In this document: piece by piece, positions 49,329 through 60,538 of the stretch
Layout of the letters: every line of letters starts with the position of its first letter
Position numbering within the stretch: position 1 is the first letter of the stretch
Source of the DNA: Holtermannia corniformis
Lineage: Eukaryota > Basidiomycota > Tremellomycetes > Holtermanniales
DNA length: 64,000 nt
NCBI GenBank assembly: GCA_001599935.1
Contig: BCIJ01000023.1
Coordinates: 1-64,000 of the forward strand
Direction of reading: 5' to 3'
Translations under genes and position numbers: made by a program
Notes under the pieces: model-generated
Told to the model about the DNA's origin: nothing
The model's input: the letters and a program-made list of their open reading frames with translations, nothing else
Databases searched by the model: none

Positions 49329-50027
49329 ATGCCGCCCGACTTTTCGTCGTCAACCTACTGGGCAACGCGCTTCCAAACCGAAAGCTCGTTCGAATGGCTC
49401 GCACCGAGCTCCGAGCTCGTCCCGATCGTGTGCAATCTGATCAAGCAGCAGCTGGCAGCGACGATCGACGAGTTCAACGTGCTGCATTTTGGTGCGGGCA
49501 CGTCGAGCTTGGGCTGGGATCTGGTGCATGCTCTCAACGCCGATGCGGCCGAGATCGCACAGAAGGTGGGTAGGATCAATGTCGTTGATGCAGACTATGT
49601 CGAGGTGCCGGCGGTACCGAGAGACGAACCTGGCAAGTTGATGCGGTCGTCCAAGTCTGCGGCTGATCGATCAGCACAAAGCATAGCCCACCACTCGAGC
49701 GTGACATTCGACGTTCTCACCTCGTCGTTCCCAAGCCAGTCGTACCACTTGGTGCTCGACAAGTCGACCGCCGACGCCATCTCGTGCGGTCCACCCTGTT
49801 CGATCCCGACGCTCTGTCGCAACCTCGCACTCGGGACCGTCCAGGGCGGCATCTGGGTCTGCATCTCGTATTCTTCGACTCGGTTCGATGGGGAGACCAA
49901 TGCATGGACGGTGAGGGAGAAGAGGGCGTTGAAGGTCGTTGGAGGAGAACGGGTCGGACAGCATGGCACGACGGTGTGGGAGCCGCAAGTCGTCGCCGTG
50001 TGGATGTATGTGCTCGAGAGGGTGTGA
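49329..50027 (+). CDS. Class I SAM-dependent methyltransferase, METTL13/EEF1AKMT-like
   Basis: A single exon of 232 codons. It begins MPPDFSSSTYWATRFQTESS, followed by FEWL, the N-terminal signature (F/Y-W-x-x-R-F...FEWL) of the METTL12/METTL13/EEF1AKMT4 group, which supports this ATG. Motif I is VLHFGAGTSSLGWDL, motif II contains VVDADY, and the group's LVLDKSTADAI motif follows. Members known elsewhere methylate lysines or the N-terminus of elongation factor 1A or mitochondrial citrate synthase; which target applies here is unknown. The frame is open upstream through the end of the monooxygenase gene, but a clean intron and stop there (49247-49249) separate the two genes. It is cytosolic by appearance. 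The C-terminus is near the end of the fold, slightly short for the family. Confidence 0.8.
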   Translation: MPPDFSSSTYWATRFQTESSFEWLAPSSELVPIVCNLIKQQLAATIDEFNVLHFGAGTSSLGWDLVHALNADAAEIAQKVGRINVVDADYVEVPAVPRDEPGKLMRSSKSAADRSAQSIAHHSSVTFDVLTSSFPSQSYHLVLDKSTADAISCGPPCSIPTLCRNLALGTVQGGIWVCISYSSTRFDGETNAWTVREKRALKVVGGERVGQHGTTVWEPQVVAVWMYVLERV

Positions 50028-50164
50028 GGAGGGTATGTCAGTCGGCAACCGTCGCATGCTGACTCTTAGCTGCGCCGGCAGTCTTCAGCTGTAGCATCCT
50101 TCACCGTCGGCGTCGGCGCAACAACATGCATAGATCTGATACTCAATGTCCACCCCTTGCGCAC

Positions 50165-52585
50165 TCACGCACCCGACCCACTTCCAGCATTGCCAGCGTA
50201 CGCTGCTGTCGTCGTCTCGGCCGGGTTCTCGCCGTTGAGGGTGAGAGCCCACTGTTGCGTCGGGTTCGGGAGCTCGGTAAGGGTCGCAATGACCGTCGCG
50301 GTCGGTACGGCTGTGGGCGTGAGCAGGCTGCAGGAGAATACGATGAGACGCACGAGGCTCGGTGTAGTTGCCTGGCTTTTGCGCGGCGGGGTAGATTGGG
50401 AACAGGGGTGACTGCCGTGTTGTGAGTGACGGCTGGCACGCAAGACTGCACGTACCTTGGCGTACACCTGGCCGTGAAGAGTGTTCATGAAGATGAGGGT
50501 AAAGCCCTCGCTATTGGGATCAGCACTGTTATGGGAAAGCTATTGGGCTCGCGGTGGATGGCCTTGCGAATTGCTGATCACGCTCATCAGACTTGCGCAT
50601 GCCGACGTCGAGCAGCGACGTAGGAACGTACGAGCCAGAGCAGGATGCGCGCCGGCAGATTGTTGCCTGCCCACAAAGAGCGCTGAAGCCAACGGCTCGT
50701 CACTGGCACATGCAAAACTCGAAATAGGCGAGTGGCACCTATCTCCGACATAGCAGCTCTTGGATTGCCTCGAGGTAGCTCGACAAGCAAACAGATCTGC
50801 TGGCACATGCAGCAGCTCGTTCAATAATCTGCCAGCTAGCAATCAGCTGCGACTTTGAGACGATAAACCAGCTAACAATCTTCGCACGGCGCTACGCGGT
50901 GTACACACTGGTGTTAGGGCACGCGCAACGTAGGAGACACCGAGAGCCGCGCTGAGGCGAAACCCGCTCGTGACACTAGAGCATGCTATCGGACGTCGGT
51001 AATGACAGCTGTGCTTCCTCGCCGAGCTCAGTACATGACCAGGACGAGGTAGAGTACCCAACTGCATGCGAGCGCGTTCCAACCGACTTTAGTTCAGCGC
51101 GTGATATGATCCGACCGGCATGATATATCCGTACCCTGAACAATCAAGGTGACAAGACACACCTGTGCGCCCTGCATATGAACGCCTGAGACGGTCATAC
51201 GATACATGATCAATACCTCGCACGATCGATGCTTCTTGGGTGCCGAGGCTCTGCAGTTGCGATAGCTATGGTCGGTCGAGACACGGTCCGAGCTCCTGAA
51301 GACCGCACCTCGCGCCGGATAAGACAGCGCAGCAGAAAACCAGTGTGCAGCTCGCAATCTTGCACGTCGGTTCCGCATAGCCACAGAGCACTGTGATGTG
51401 CCAAAAGTGCAGACGCAAACAGTCTGCGTCGTAAAACTTTCTCCAGCTGGGTACGCTGGACGTTTACGAGCGGCCAAACGGCTGTGCTGCAGCGGATTAT
51501 GTGCGTTTCAATAGACGGGGCGTCCATGATCTACACAACGTCCCGACAGGTTCAGCTGTGCAGCAACCGGAGACGTCCATCGGACGTGAGGGTGCTCGAA
51601 GCGACGTTCTCGAAAAGCGAGCGATGCAAACGTCTGCAAGAACGAGTCGTGCCTGCCGTTCTGACGACCGACACGACTTGCAAATCATAGATGCACTCGA
51701 TTGACGTATACGCTCAAACTGCTGGTCACCCGTTGGACTCGGCCACTGATGATTGACCGAGGTAGGCAGACAGCAATGAAAGCAGGCGCGTATCGAGCGC
51801 AGGTGATGTCAGCCCGCCGGCTCAGTACACCCGATCATAACAATCACACTACGACCAAAGCAAGAATGTTCATAGGACAGTGCAGTGCGCGATAGTCTCG
51901 TTGCCGGCTGGCCTCGTCTCCCCAGCTGCACAATCTCGTCGCGAGCAAACGAGGCGTGGATACAGCTGCGTCCACCAATCAAGTCACGCGTTGAAGCCCA
52001 TGATCACCGTCTGTTCCACAGTCTACTCAAGACGTCGAGGTCCTGACAAGCCGGGAAGATGCACAAGCGATAATGTGGACTCGGCTTCTGTCTGGTGCAG
52101 ACGTCGAGGCAAGCGTCGCGCCAGAACCGAAACATGGCCAACACTCGCATTCGAGCGCATCACAGGCCTTGCGAACCGCCAATCCCCGTGCCGACCCAAG
52201 ACCAAACGACTCACCCGGTCGGCATGTTGTCTCCCAGATCGACCTCAATCTCTCCTCCCCACTGGCCCTTGTTCTCGCCCACGGTAATCTTCTCCATCGG
52301 GACACGCAGCGCGATCGGCAAAAAGCCCGTCATGATCGTCCGGTTCTTGTTGTGCAGCTGAATGTCAAACACTTGGATCCCGGTGCCGCCGCCCGTCTTC
52401 CACAGCAGGTAGTTCTTCTCGCCAATGACCCAGGGGTAGTTGATGGATGGTTGGAGGATCGGCCAGTAGATTGAAGAGACCGAAGCTGAACGGTCAGCAT
52501 CACCACAGGTCGAGATGGGACAGGACGAACCCGAGATGAACGGAAGGAACGGGAGCGCGAGGCTCAGCACCGAACCGAGCTTCAT
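50165..52585 (-). CDS. Secreted Kre9/Knh1-like protein, interrupted by a 1.7-kb intron
   Basis: Exon 1 (52585-52215) encodes a signal peptide (MKLGSVLSLALPFLPFISG) and most of the beta-sandwich domain found in many basidiomycete secreted proteins: YPWVIGEKNYLLWKTGGG, then DIQLHNKN, VPMEKITV and GGEIEVDLGDNMPTG. Exon 2 (50525-50456) continues it as EGFTLIFMNTLHGQVYAK, and the phase joins exactly across a 1689-nt intron (50526-52214). Exon 3 (50411-50350) follows a 44-nt intron. The Thr/Ala-rich tail ending at 50165 needs either a 22-nt intron (50328-50349) or a one-base frame change. Total about 221 aa. The protein is likely extracellular or in the cell wall. Kre9/Knh1 relatives act in beta-1,6-glucan assembly, but the basidiomycete group's role is largely unknown. 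Confidence 0.8.
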
Positions 52586-53050
52586 GGCGTCCTAGGCGAT
52601 ATCAGGCTCGTTCGGTAGCTATCGTCTCTCTGGTCGTCCTCGTGTCGTCAGAATGTCGTCCGGTCGCGGTGGTGGGAGTGAGAATGGGCGTTGAAGATGT
52701 CCAAGAGCGAAGGAGCACAGCACAAACACGGCTTCGGCGTTTCGGCGTTTGGATCGCGGGGTTAACGAGTCGACTGTGGCGAGTGGCTGTACACCATGGT
52801 CGGCTGCAGCGAGCGAAGAACAGTATGTACCACGAGGAGTGTGCAATCAGGAGGTTCACTGTTCACCATCTGGTCGATCAGTCTTATCAACCTCTATCAG
52901 GAAAACCGGCGGACAATGGGCGCCTTCCCTTGGAAGCGCCGTGTGGCAGAATCGGCCTCCTTTGTCATCGCCGCCTGATGTGCATCAGCCAACGCGTATA
53001 AGAAANCTATCAACTCCTGAGCGTCTGCATCATCCTCTCGTGAAGACACA
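52586..53050. promoter_or_regulatory. Divergent promoter region
   Basis: A 465-bp spacer between the start of the Kre9-like gene (minus) and the small ORF at 53051 (plus). A GTATAAGAAA stretch near 52996 lies about 55 bp upstream of the plus-strand ATG and could be a TATA element. One ambiguous base is at 53006. Confidence 0.45.
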
Positions 53051-53281
53051 ATGTCGGTAGACTACCAGTCCCTCGCAAGCGCGCTCGATCAAGCGCACCA
53101 GCTCGCCGAAGCGCAACAACGCGCGGCACTCGCCAACCCGCCAGAGACGCACATGACGGCTGTTCAAGACAAAGAGCCGCAGGGTGCAGTAAGCAACGAC
53201 GCGGTGGATCACTGGATGGCGCAGCAAGAGGTCATGATCATTTCGTGGCCGGCACATTTGGCCGCGACGGTGTTTCTGTAG
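53051..53281 (+). CDS. Small hypothetical protein, 76 aa
   Basis: An ATG-started frame with protein-like composition: an Ala/Gln-rich amphipathic helix (LASALDQAHQLAEAQQ) and a C-terminal hydrophobic stretch (MIISWPAHLAATVFL). A possible TATA element lies just upstream. No homologue is recognised. The final residues may be replaced if an unrecognised donor precedes them. It ends 123 bp from the convergent 446-aa gene. Confidence 0.5.
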   Translation: MSVDYQSLASALDQAHQLAEAQQRAALANPPETHMTAVQDKEPQGAVSNDAVDHWMAQQEVMIISWPAHLAATVFL

Positions 53282-53404
53282 ATGCATGCATCCATCACCC
53301 TGCACTGCGACGACTGCCTTGCTAACGTTTCACTGCCAAGCGTACGGGGTAGCGCGTGTCAATCAGAAAGATCGGACCAAGAGCTCAAGCAGCATACATA
53401 CATC

Positions 53405-54745
53405 TCACGCAACCGACGGCATCGCCTTGCCCACCGGCACTGGCGCTACCCCCGCCCGATCCATCTTGCGCCTCACCTTGCGCAGCTTGGCTTCGACGTC
53501 GCGCCCAAACTCGCGATAAGGCATCTTGATCCACGACAGCCCGTCGGCGTGGCGGATCGCGCGCAGCTCGTCCCCGATCGCGGTCGGGTACGCGGCGTAT
53601 GGCATCTGTAGCCAGGATAGCCCGTCGTCGGATTTGACCCCTACAGGTGCGGCGGGCTTCTTTGGCAGGTGCGAGGGCGGAACTGGTGCCGAGCGCTCTG
53701 GCGGGGATGCTTGGAGGTCTTTGAGGAAATCAACATTGACGTCCGACGTCGACGACGCGTTGCTGGCGGGCTTGGCGGGACGAGAGTGCGAGCGCCCACG
53801 GACCGACTTTGCCGGGTGCGACGCAGCCGACTGCCTGCGCGACCGGTGCGAGTGCTTTGACGAGATTGCCGACTTGCGCGCATCTGCAGGCTCTGGAAAG
53901 TTGACGAGCGCAAACCTAGCCGGGATCTCGACGTTGACCTGCTTGGGGATCAGCCGGCCCAGCAGCTGCGCGACATTCTTCTCGATCGGGCCGTATGGCA
54001 GCTCGCGCAAAACGGGATGATGCTTGAGCGCATAGTCGAGGTTTTGCGGGCCGACGATGCGCTTCTTGAGTTGCGGGCCGTGAGGGCCAAACGGTGATTT
54101 GCTGGCCGCACCACCCATGTGCCTGCGCATCTCCATCTCAAACATAAACGTCCACGAATCTTCCAGCCCGGCCGGGATCTGCTTGAGCATCTTGCGCGCC
54201 TGCTCAAAGTCGCGCACTTGCTGCTTGGTCAGTGGGCCAAACTTGACGGGCCGGACCCAGAGGTGGAGCGCGGCCAGGCGCTTGACGTCGTCAGCTTCAC
54301 ACTCGGCGCGCGTCTTGGGACCGCTGAGCGTCTTGCTGACGATTGGCGTCACGACCGACGGGAAGCGGTCGAGTGATTCTTGAGCGCGGCGGACGCCATC
54401 GGCCTCGTCCTCGAGCGCTTCAATCATCTCGGTATAGTTGCGGTAGCACGACCACCCGCGGCGATAGTCGGCGCGTTCCTTCTTCATCCGGATGATGGTC
54501 GACTCGAGCGCGAGCAGATGGGTCGCGCGAAGCAGGGCGATCGGGCATGCAGGCAGCTGGTGAGCAGGCGGGCTTTCACTCTTGGGTGTGGTAATCGTCT
54601 CGTTCTTCGTCTCGGCTTCTGCGACCGCCACCTCGGTCGGCGGCGTCACAACCACTTGGACCTTGTCTGGCGCGATGAGCAGTGACGCCGCTCGGGGCGG
54701 CTTTTGCGTCTTGTGCGACTTTTGCGAGAGTAGATCGACAGTCAT
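53405..54745 (-). CDS. Protein of unknown function with C-terminal DGLSW repeats, 446 aa
   Basis: A single open frame. I start it at the ATG at 54745 (MTVDLLSQKSHKTQ), the first in-frame ATG with protein-like sequence after it; an upstream start at 54910 would use a non-ATG codon. The middle (about residues 95-310) is helical and well ordered, with KFGPLTKQQVRDFEQARKML and a HHPVLRELPYGP segment. The region around 310-370 is Ser/Arg/Pro-rich and probably disordered. The last 65 residues hold two tandem copies of a motif, DGLSW-x2-MPY followed by a charged helix with LRxxR. It has no signal peptide or membrane segment. I recognise no family. The gene lies downstream of, and on the same strand as, the TBL1-like gene, with 279 bp between them. 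Confidence 0.7.
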   Translation of the reverse strand: MTVDLLSQKSHKTQKPPRAASLLIAPDKVQVVVTPPTEVAVAEAETKNETITTPKSESPPAHQLPACPIALLRATHLLALESTIIRMKKERADYRRGWSCYRNYTEMIEALEDEADGVRRAQESLDRFPSVVTPIVSKTLSGPKTRAECEADDVKRLAALHLWVRPVKFGPLTKQQVRDFEQARKMLKQIPAGLEDSWTFMFEMEMRRHMGGAASKSPFGPHGPQLKKRIVGPQNLDYALKHHPVLRELPYGPIEKNVAQLLGRLIPKQVNVEIPARFALVNFPEPADARKSAISSKHSHRSRRQSAASHPAKSVRGRSHSRPAKPASNASSTSDVNVDFLKDLQASPPERSAPVPPSHLPKKPAAPVGVKSDDGLSWLQMPYAAYPTAIGDELRAIRHADGLSWIKMPYREFGRDVEAKLRKVRRKMDRAGVAPVPVGKAMPSVA

Positions 54746-55024
54746 TGAAACGTATACAGCGGAAGAGCTTGTACTTGACACGGTTGGCGTCGGTCCAAAC
54801 AGCCGACGGAAGAGGTATATGGTGGGCGATGCGGCGACGACACGCCCAAGGCTTAAGTGGCTTCGAATGGAATCGCAGCGTCGCACGTCTCCTTTCAACG
54901 CCCGACTCACCTTTGAACCCCGTCTCCGCCTAACCCTGCCATGGCGTCCTTTCTCACGTCAAGGGATGTGTTGCGAGGGACTTGGCACAACGGCGCATGC
55001 GTTGCATCGCTCGATACCTTACAT

Positions 55025-58000
55025 TCACTCCTTGCGGCCGACATCGCCAACGTAGATTGTCCGCAGCGTCTTGTCCGCCACCGCCACGGCCAGTTGCTGC
55101 CCGTCCTCTCGCCAAGACAGGTGGTTCTGCTCGTCAGCAGTGCTGGGATGACACGACTTACGATCGCCACATCGCCTGCTTGATATTGCTTGACCTCGGT
55201 ACCGGTCTGAGATGTCAGCGTTGGCAGCGGCAGGACTACCCACCTCGACGTCCCAGATCACGACCCGGCCGTCCCAGCCGCCGGTCGCGAGCTTGCCCAG
55301 CCCTCCGCAGAGTCCCCGCGGGCTAAACGCCATGGCCGACACGCTCTCCTCGTGGGCTTGCAGCACATGCAAGCACTCGCCGGTGGCTGCATCGTACAGC
55401 CGAGCGGTCGCGTCGTAGGAAGCACTGAGGTCAGCCAGGTCAACGATCACCAACTCACGTTGCAACAATCATCCGGCCGTTGTCGAGCGCCGCGTTTGGA
55501 CTCCACTCGACCAGAGTGACCCCTTTGGTGTGCCCGCGCAAAACGTGTTTGCAGTGCCGCGCCGTCTTGCCGTTCGCCACGCCCACCTCCTCCTTGACCG
55601 GGGACGGCTCGCGCTCGGAAAAGCTCCAGATGCGAGCGGTGCCGTCGTCGGATGCCGAAGCGAGCAGGCGTGTGCCCGACTTGGCGCCAGGGGGTGACCA
55701 CCGGATGTGAAAGACCTCGTCGGTGTGTCCTTTGAACGAGCGGATCGGCGTGGTCGACTGGGTGCGGTGCACATAGATGGTCGAGTCTTCAGACGATGAC
55801 GCAAACGTCTCGTTGTCGAGCCAGTCGACGTCGTGCACTTGTTCTGCCAGTCAGCGCCGTCACGCTAGAGCAACTCACGGGAATGGCTCGTATACAGCAT
55901 GCGGTTCTTGGCATTGTTCAGCTCGGCGGCGAGCTCCCACAAGCACACGGTCGCATCGTTGGACGCCGTGATCAGATGGCTCCCACTCTCGTTCCACTTG
56001 AGCACGTTGATCGGACCGGAATGCAGCGTGAGGGCGATTTCGAGCTCGCCAGAGGACATGAACACGCGCGCGACGTGGTCGAGCGAGGCTGGGCGTCAGC
56101 CGTGTCAACCATCGGCCCACTCACAAGTCGCCAGCATCATGCCGTCTGGGTGCCATGAGATTGCCGTCACGTCTTTGCTCCCCTTCTCCACCGGCACATG
56201 CTTCATGACGATCGGCGACTCTTTGAGCTGCATCGCGTTGCTTGCGGACGGCGGGTCGAATTCCCAGATGCGGGCGGAAGCGTCGGCGCCGCCTGTAGCC
56301 AGCATGTCGGTGTTCTTGGGGTTCCACGCCGTGCACAGCACCTGAGGGTCAGCATCGTCCAGTCGACCCAAACCCACCTGTCCCGAGTGCTCCCGCCAGA
56401 TGCCAACACCCTTCTCTGCCGCCTCCTTGCGCTCCTTTTTCACCTCGAGCAGCGCCTTGCCTTTGGCCGCCTTCTTTGCCGAAGCGACCGTCACGTCCGA
56501 CGCGGCAGAAGCTTTGCGCGATGCACTCGCTTCCGACGCAGTCGGCAAGCCCTTGCCGACCTTTTCCTTGCTGCTCTCCCTCTCTCGATCCTTGCGCTTG
56601 CCGTCTTTGTCGACCCGATCCGCCTCAAGCTTGCGCTTCTTCTTTGGCGCATCGCTCGCCGAGTCCTTTTCTCGCTCGCGATCGCTCGACTTGGGCTTGG
56701 CCGACTTGTCGCTGGCAGGCTGGGGTGATGTCGCCTTGCTTGCAGGCGCCTTTGGCTTTGCCTTTGCTGACCCATCGTCTGCTTTGCCTTCGGTTGACGC
56801 CGAGGTGGGCTTGTCGGGTGAAGGTAGCACTGTCGGCCGTGGCCTCTTCTTTGTCGCCGGTGGCGCTGGTTCGGCGTCTGCCATCTCGACATCGCCAGTG
56901 TCCTCGGTCAAAGCCTTGCCCCTGCCTTTCGGCGTTCCATTCACGCTCGTGCTTGCGCTAGCGTCGGTAGCCATCTCTTTGCCTTTGCCTTTGCGCGACC
57001 CATTGGTCAGTGGGGTCGTAGCGGCAAACCGAGTCGTCGATGGACCGGCGGTAGGAGGCTCGAAGATGGCGGATCGTCTAGAAGGAGCAGCATCGTCGTC
57101 AAGAAACGAGGGTGATAGAAAGGCGCTGGTAGGCTGAGAAGGGCCGGCGGAGCACCGATGCCGTTGCAGCAGGTTGACCGAGCCTGAGCACGGGATCGTT
57201 TCCTGCCGAGTCAGCCTCATCCGGTGGTCCGCGCACCACTCACGCCATGGTCGCCGATATGCCGCTCGGCCTCGGTCCACAGCAACGCCTTTTGCATATT
57301 GCGGATCAGCTCGCCTCGTGGGATCAAGCCCTCGTAGCCAAGCTTGTTTGGCTTGTCTGGCGATTCTCGCAGGTGCGCGTACGCGTCCGAGTCGAGCTGG
57401 GCTTCATTTCGAAAGGTGTAGGCGGTGTGAGGAAAGGGCGACTCGAGTAGGTACTGCAAAGGGTGAGTACGGTCCGGGATTGGGAAGTGATTGGTAAGAT
57501 ACAGCGCACTATTCTGCGAGGTCATGATCACAGACTTCCGACCGTATCAACGCTACCAAGCGCAAGCACGCAGCAGTCAAGTACAGCTGCGCATAGCCGT
57601 TTGCGTTGCGCTCGACACCGACCATGTACGATCGCAAGCCTCTGCTGCTCGCGGCAGCAAGCAGTACACTAGCCGCGAAGTAGCAAGGTCGATGCTTAGG
57701 AAGAGACGGCAGATCGCCCGTGCGTTGAAGATCACACAGCATCAAACGTACGCGTTCCTCCGGCTGCAGCGCGGACAGTTCGCCAAGTCATCAGCTGAGC
57801 GGTCGACTCGGCTGATTCCGCAATGCAACCGAGCGTCGACCCAACGGTAGACTTTGAAAGGACTGCATCTGATGGTTGATAGCGTCCTAGTGTGTCTGCA
57901 AAGCTGAGTAGCTCATGGCCATACGTCTCGGTGTTTGAGACGTAGTCCACAAGGTAGATCCAGCTGATCATCGAGCGACGGGACGCACCCCAATGTAACG

Positions 58001-60212
58001 ACTGACAGGCTCGAGCGTCGAACGCCAGACCCATCCCAGAGGCCTAGCTTCGATCATATTGCAGCTGTCCGTGTCCGTACACAGACGTACAGTAGAGCCA
58101 AGCTGGAAACATGCTACAGACTCCGGGCGCAGACTATCGTAGACGTTTTAGTCTGTCTGGGTTCGCAGGTGTCGATGGCAGCGATCTATACTCAGCTAAA
58201 CAGAGTCGGAGCATGGGCGATGCGCTTCGTTGCAGCCCATTCTAACAGCCAAGTCTCCGTCACGAAATCTATCGGCCGGACAGCAGAGCTGAGCGTCGGA
58301 GGCTGGCATTTGCGAACCGAGTGTCGTACAGCCACCTTAACTGCATTATTCGAGCACAAGAGTGCTCGCTGGTAGACAGTCAATGACCGGCTGTCGACTC
58401 ATCTCGGCTCGCGATAACGCATGACTGCGAACCAGGGCCGAAGTGATCACACAGTCGTATCAGAACCATGGTACCTCGGGGGGAACTGATGTCGGACCGC
58501 GCCGTGTGTACTCGTCCATGGATCGCCGCTCCGACCATAGCACCCATGTACTGCTTCGCGGCTTGTACGGTATGTGGCAGCTCATCAGAGCTAACCGTAC
58601 CGGGCAAAACGCGACATAGGTTTGTCATATCACACGACAAGTCGGGGACACGTAGACGCACATTGAATCACCTGGCTTTCCCAGCTCTCGAGAAGCTGTG
58701 TGATCACATAGGTCAGGTGGATACGCATGCGCGCACAGTGTCCCGTCATAACGGTTTCCGGAGACTGTCAAGTGTTGCACTCAATCACACGATCGCTCCT
58801 ACACATGGCAGCCCAAGGAGCTGGACAAGTGCAGTTGTAGTTCATACGCGCCAGGCGAGTAGCGACGTCTTCATACGGTTTCTCCCGTGCCACCGGCTGG
58901 CTCTGGCAGCTAGCTGTAGTGTTGAGGCTGTATGCTATGACGCGCTCGTCGCGCAGCACAAGGAGACCACAGACGTCGGTCCTATTGTAGCCGAGTCTAC
59001 GGCTGAGTGCGACGTAAAGTCGTGTGGTCACCCCGGTTGTATGCTTGGCAAGACCGGTAAGACCATTCCAGCTTGCCGAAATAGCTTGGATCAGCTACAA
59101 GCAAGCGGGAGTGTATGGTCATTGAATGGTCGTTACAGCCTGCCAGCCGCGGGCGAGATCATGCTACGAACGCCAGCCTCTGATCTAACGAGCAGCTGGT
59201 CTCTGTGCGAGCCGCCTGATCCGTGCAGCGAGCCCGAGGAAGGTCTCGGGCTTCACTGCAATAGGCGGACATTCACTACTCGCCAAGTAATGTACGCACA
59301 CGACTTGTTCCTGCGTCTGGCTGACGACAAATCGACCCGCCCGCTTGCGACACTCTCCACTGAGGCGGATGAACGCCTCTGACGGCGTCGAAGAGCGTGC
59401 GGGTAATGACTCGGTCAGAGATAGCGGCACCGAGCCCCATACCAGCAAGTCACCCAAGCGCGCTGTCGAAGAGTTCCTGAGACCAAGTCCAAAGGATCTC
59501 GACATGCCAGTCGGCGAACAGCCGTCTAGAGAGCTGAGATGTAGCGTAGACGAGCGGGTGAGCGGTTGCACTCTGCCTGCCCACCACCACGAACAACGCA
59601 GCTCGTAGCATCGACGCATCCTACACTCACTGCGCCGGAAGGGTACATCCAATGACACCTGCATAGCTCGCATCGTTCGTGTTGCACTGCCAGCGTACCA
59701 CATCGATCGTGAACAGTCGCATGCAGACGAGCAGAGTCAATGCAGCTCAACGCAGGTCCTGGACCTTGTACTGATGATCACTTGCTCGTCACGGAACGAC
59801 GGATCATTGAGCAAACCCGCTATCGGCAACACTGATGCGCCGTGATCCTTGACGCCAGCACGAACACGGCGTCCATACCAGCAAGACTTGGAAGCACGGC
59901 ATGCAGACGATGACCAAGCCAACAGCTGCGTCTCTCTTCCGGTCTACGCAGCAGTCGACCCTCATCGGACACCCATGGCAATGTTGGCTCATGTCGACCG
60001 ACCGCGCACAACCGTGGTGACAAGAGAACAGCTCCTGATGCAGCTCCACCTTGCCATCCCCCTCACACCACCGACATCCCCATCCACCCAACCGCACTCA
60101 CACAGTAGATCAACACATTGATCTCCTCGCTCGTGACCGGTCCCACCGTCGCGCCCGACGGTCGCAACTGCGGCTCGTCGTCTTCCTGCGGTTGCTGCTG
60201 CGGTTTCGCCAT
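55025..60212 (-). CDS. TBL1/Sif2-type LisH-WD40 corepressor subunit
   Basis: Nine exons (60212-60102, 57453-57244, 57202-56378, 56341-56125, 56088-55879, 55843-55459, 55424-55244, 55206-55162, 55126-55025) give exactly 761 aa. Exons 1 and 2 together form the LisH motif (SEEINVLIYC joined to YLLESPFPHTAYTF), which only appears when the 2648-nt first intron is removed; the others are 34-41 nt. A Lys/Ser/Ala-rich, probably disordered insert occupies roughly residues 130-360, with basic runs (PKKKRKLEAD) suited to nuclear import. The rest is a WD40 propeller (VLCTAWNPKNTD, HLITASNDATVCLW, LLASASDDGTARIW, LATGGWDGRVVIWD). Relatives are subunits of the yeast Set3 and animal HDAC3-NCoR/SMRT histone deacetylase complexes. 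It shares a 326-bp promoter region with the TMEM115-like gene. Confidence 0.88.
58468..59382 (+). other. 304-codon open frame inside the TBL1-like first intron, opposite strand
   Basis: An uninterrupted ATG-started frame within intron 57454-60101. The composition is mixed, with a local Cys/His stretch (CGHPGCMLGKTGKTIPAC). No splice sites, domain or homologue can be recognised. Its length is unusual for a chance frame but not impossible at this GC content. It is either a nested gene or chance. Confidence 0.25.
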
Positions 60213-60538
60213 CCCTGCACGCTCTTGGACGCAGTCTAGACGACTGTTTGCTATGCGATCCAGTGCGGGATGCGGTTTGCTGCTGATCTGCGTGTTTTTG
60301 CTAAAGATGGATGCCAAACCCTCTCTCGGCGTTATCTCAAAACGCCGGCGGTGTTAATCCGCCGTAACCCCCCTCCCGGTTCCGCCCCTGTGCTCTTGCT
60401 GCCCCGTCGCCTGTCCTCCTGTTCGACCGCGTCTTTCTCCCCCATCGCCACGTCTCGACGCGTATCGCCAGCATCCAGTGTGAGCGCCAGTCCGCTAGCT
60501 GTCGATCGATACCCATATGACCCTACTGACCAACCCAG
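60213..60538. promoter_or_regulatory. Shared promoter of TBL1-like and TMEM115-like genes
   Basis: A 326-bp spacer between divergent ATGs at 60212 (minus) and 60539 (plus). It is C-rich towards the plus-strand start. No clear TATA element is seen. Confidence 0.55.

Noticed and set aside
48864..50027. A single fused monooxygenase-methyltransferase protein
   Set aside because: The continuous frame arises by reading through an intron with good GT and AG ends. Splicing it gives a stop at 49247-49249, and the methyltransferase has its own well-placed ATG.
57454..57531. ATG at 57525-57531 as start of the TBL1-like gene
   Set aside because: It gives an incomplete LisH motif with an odd insertion. 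The exon at 60102-60212 supplies the exact missing half in the right phase.
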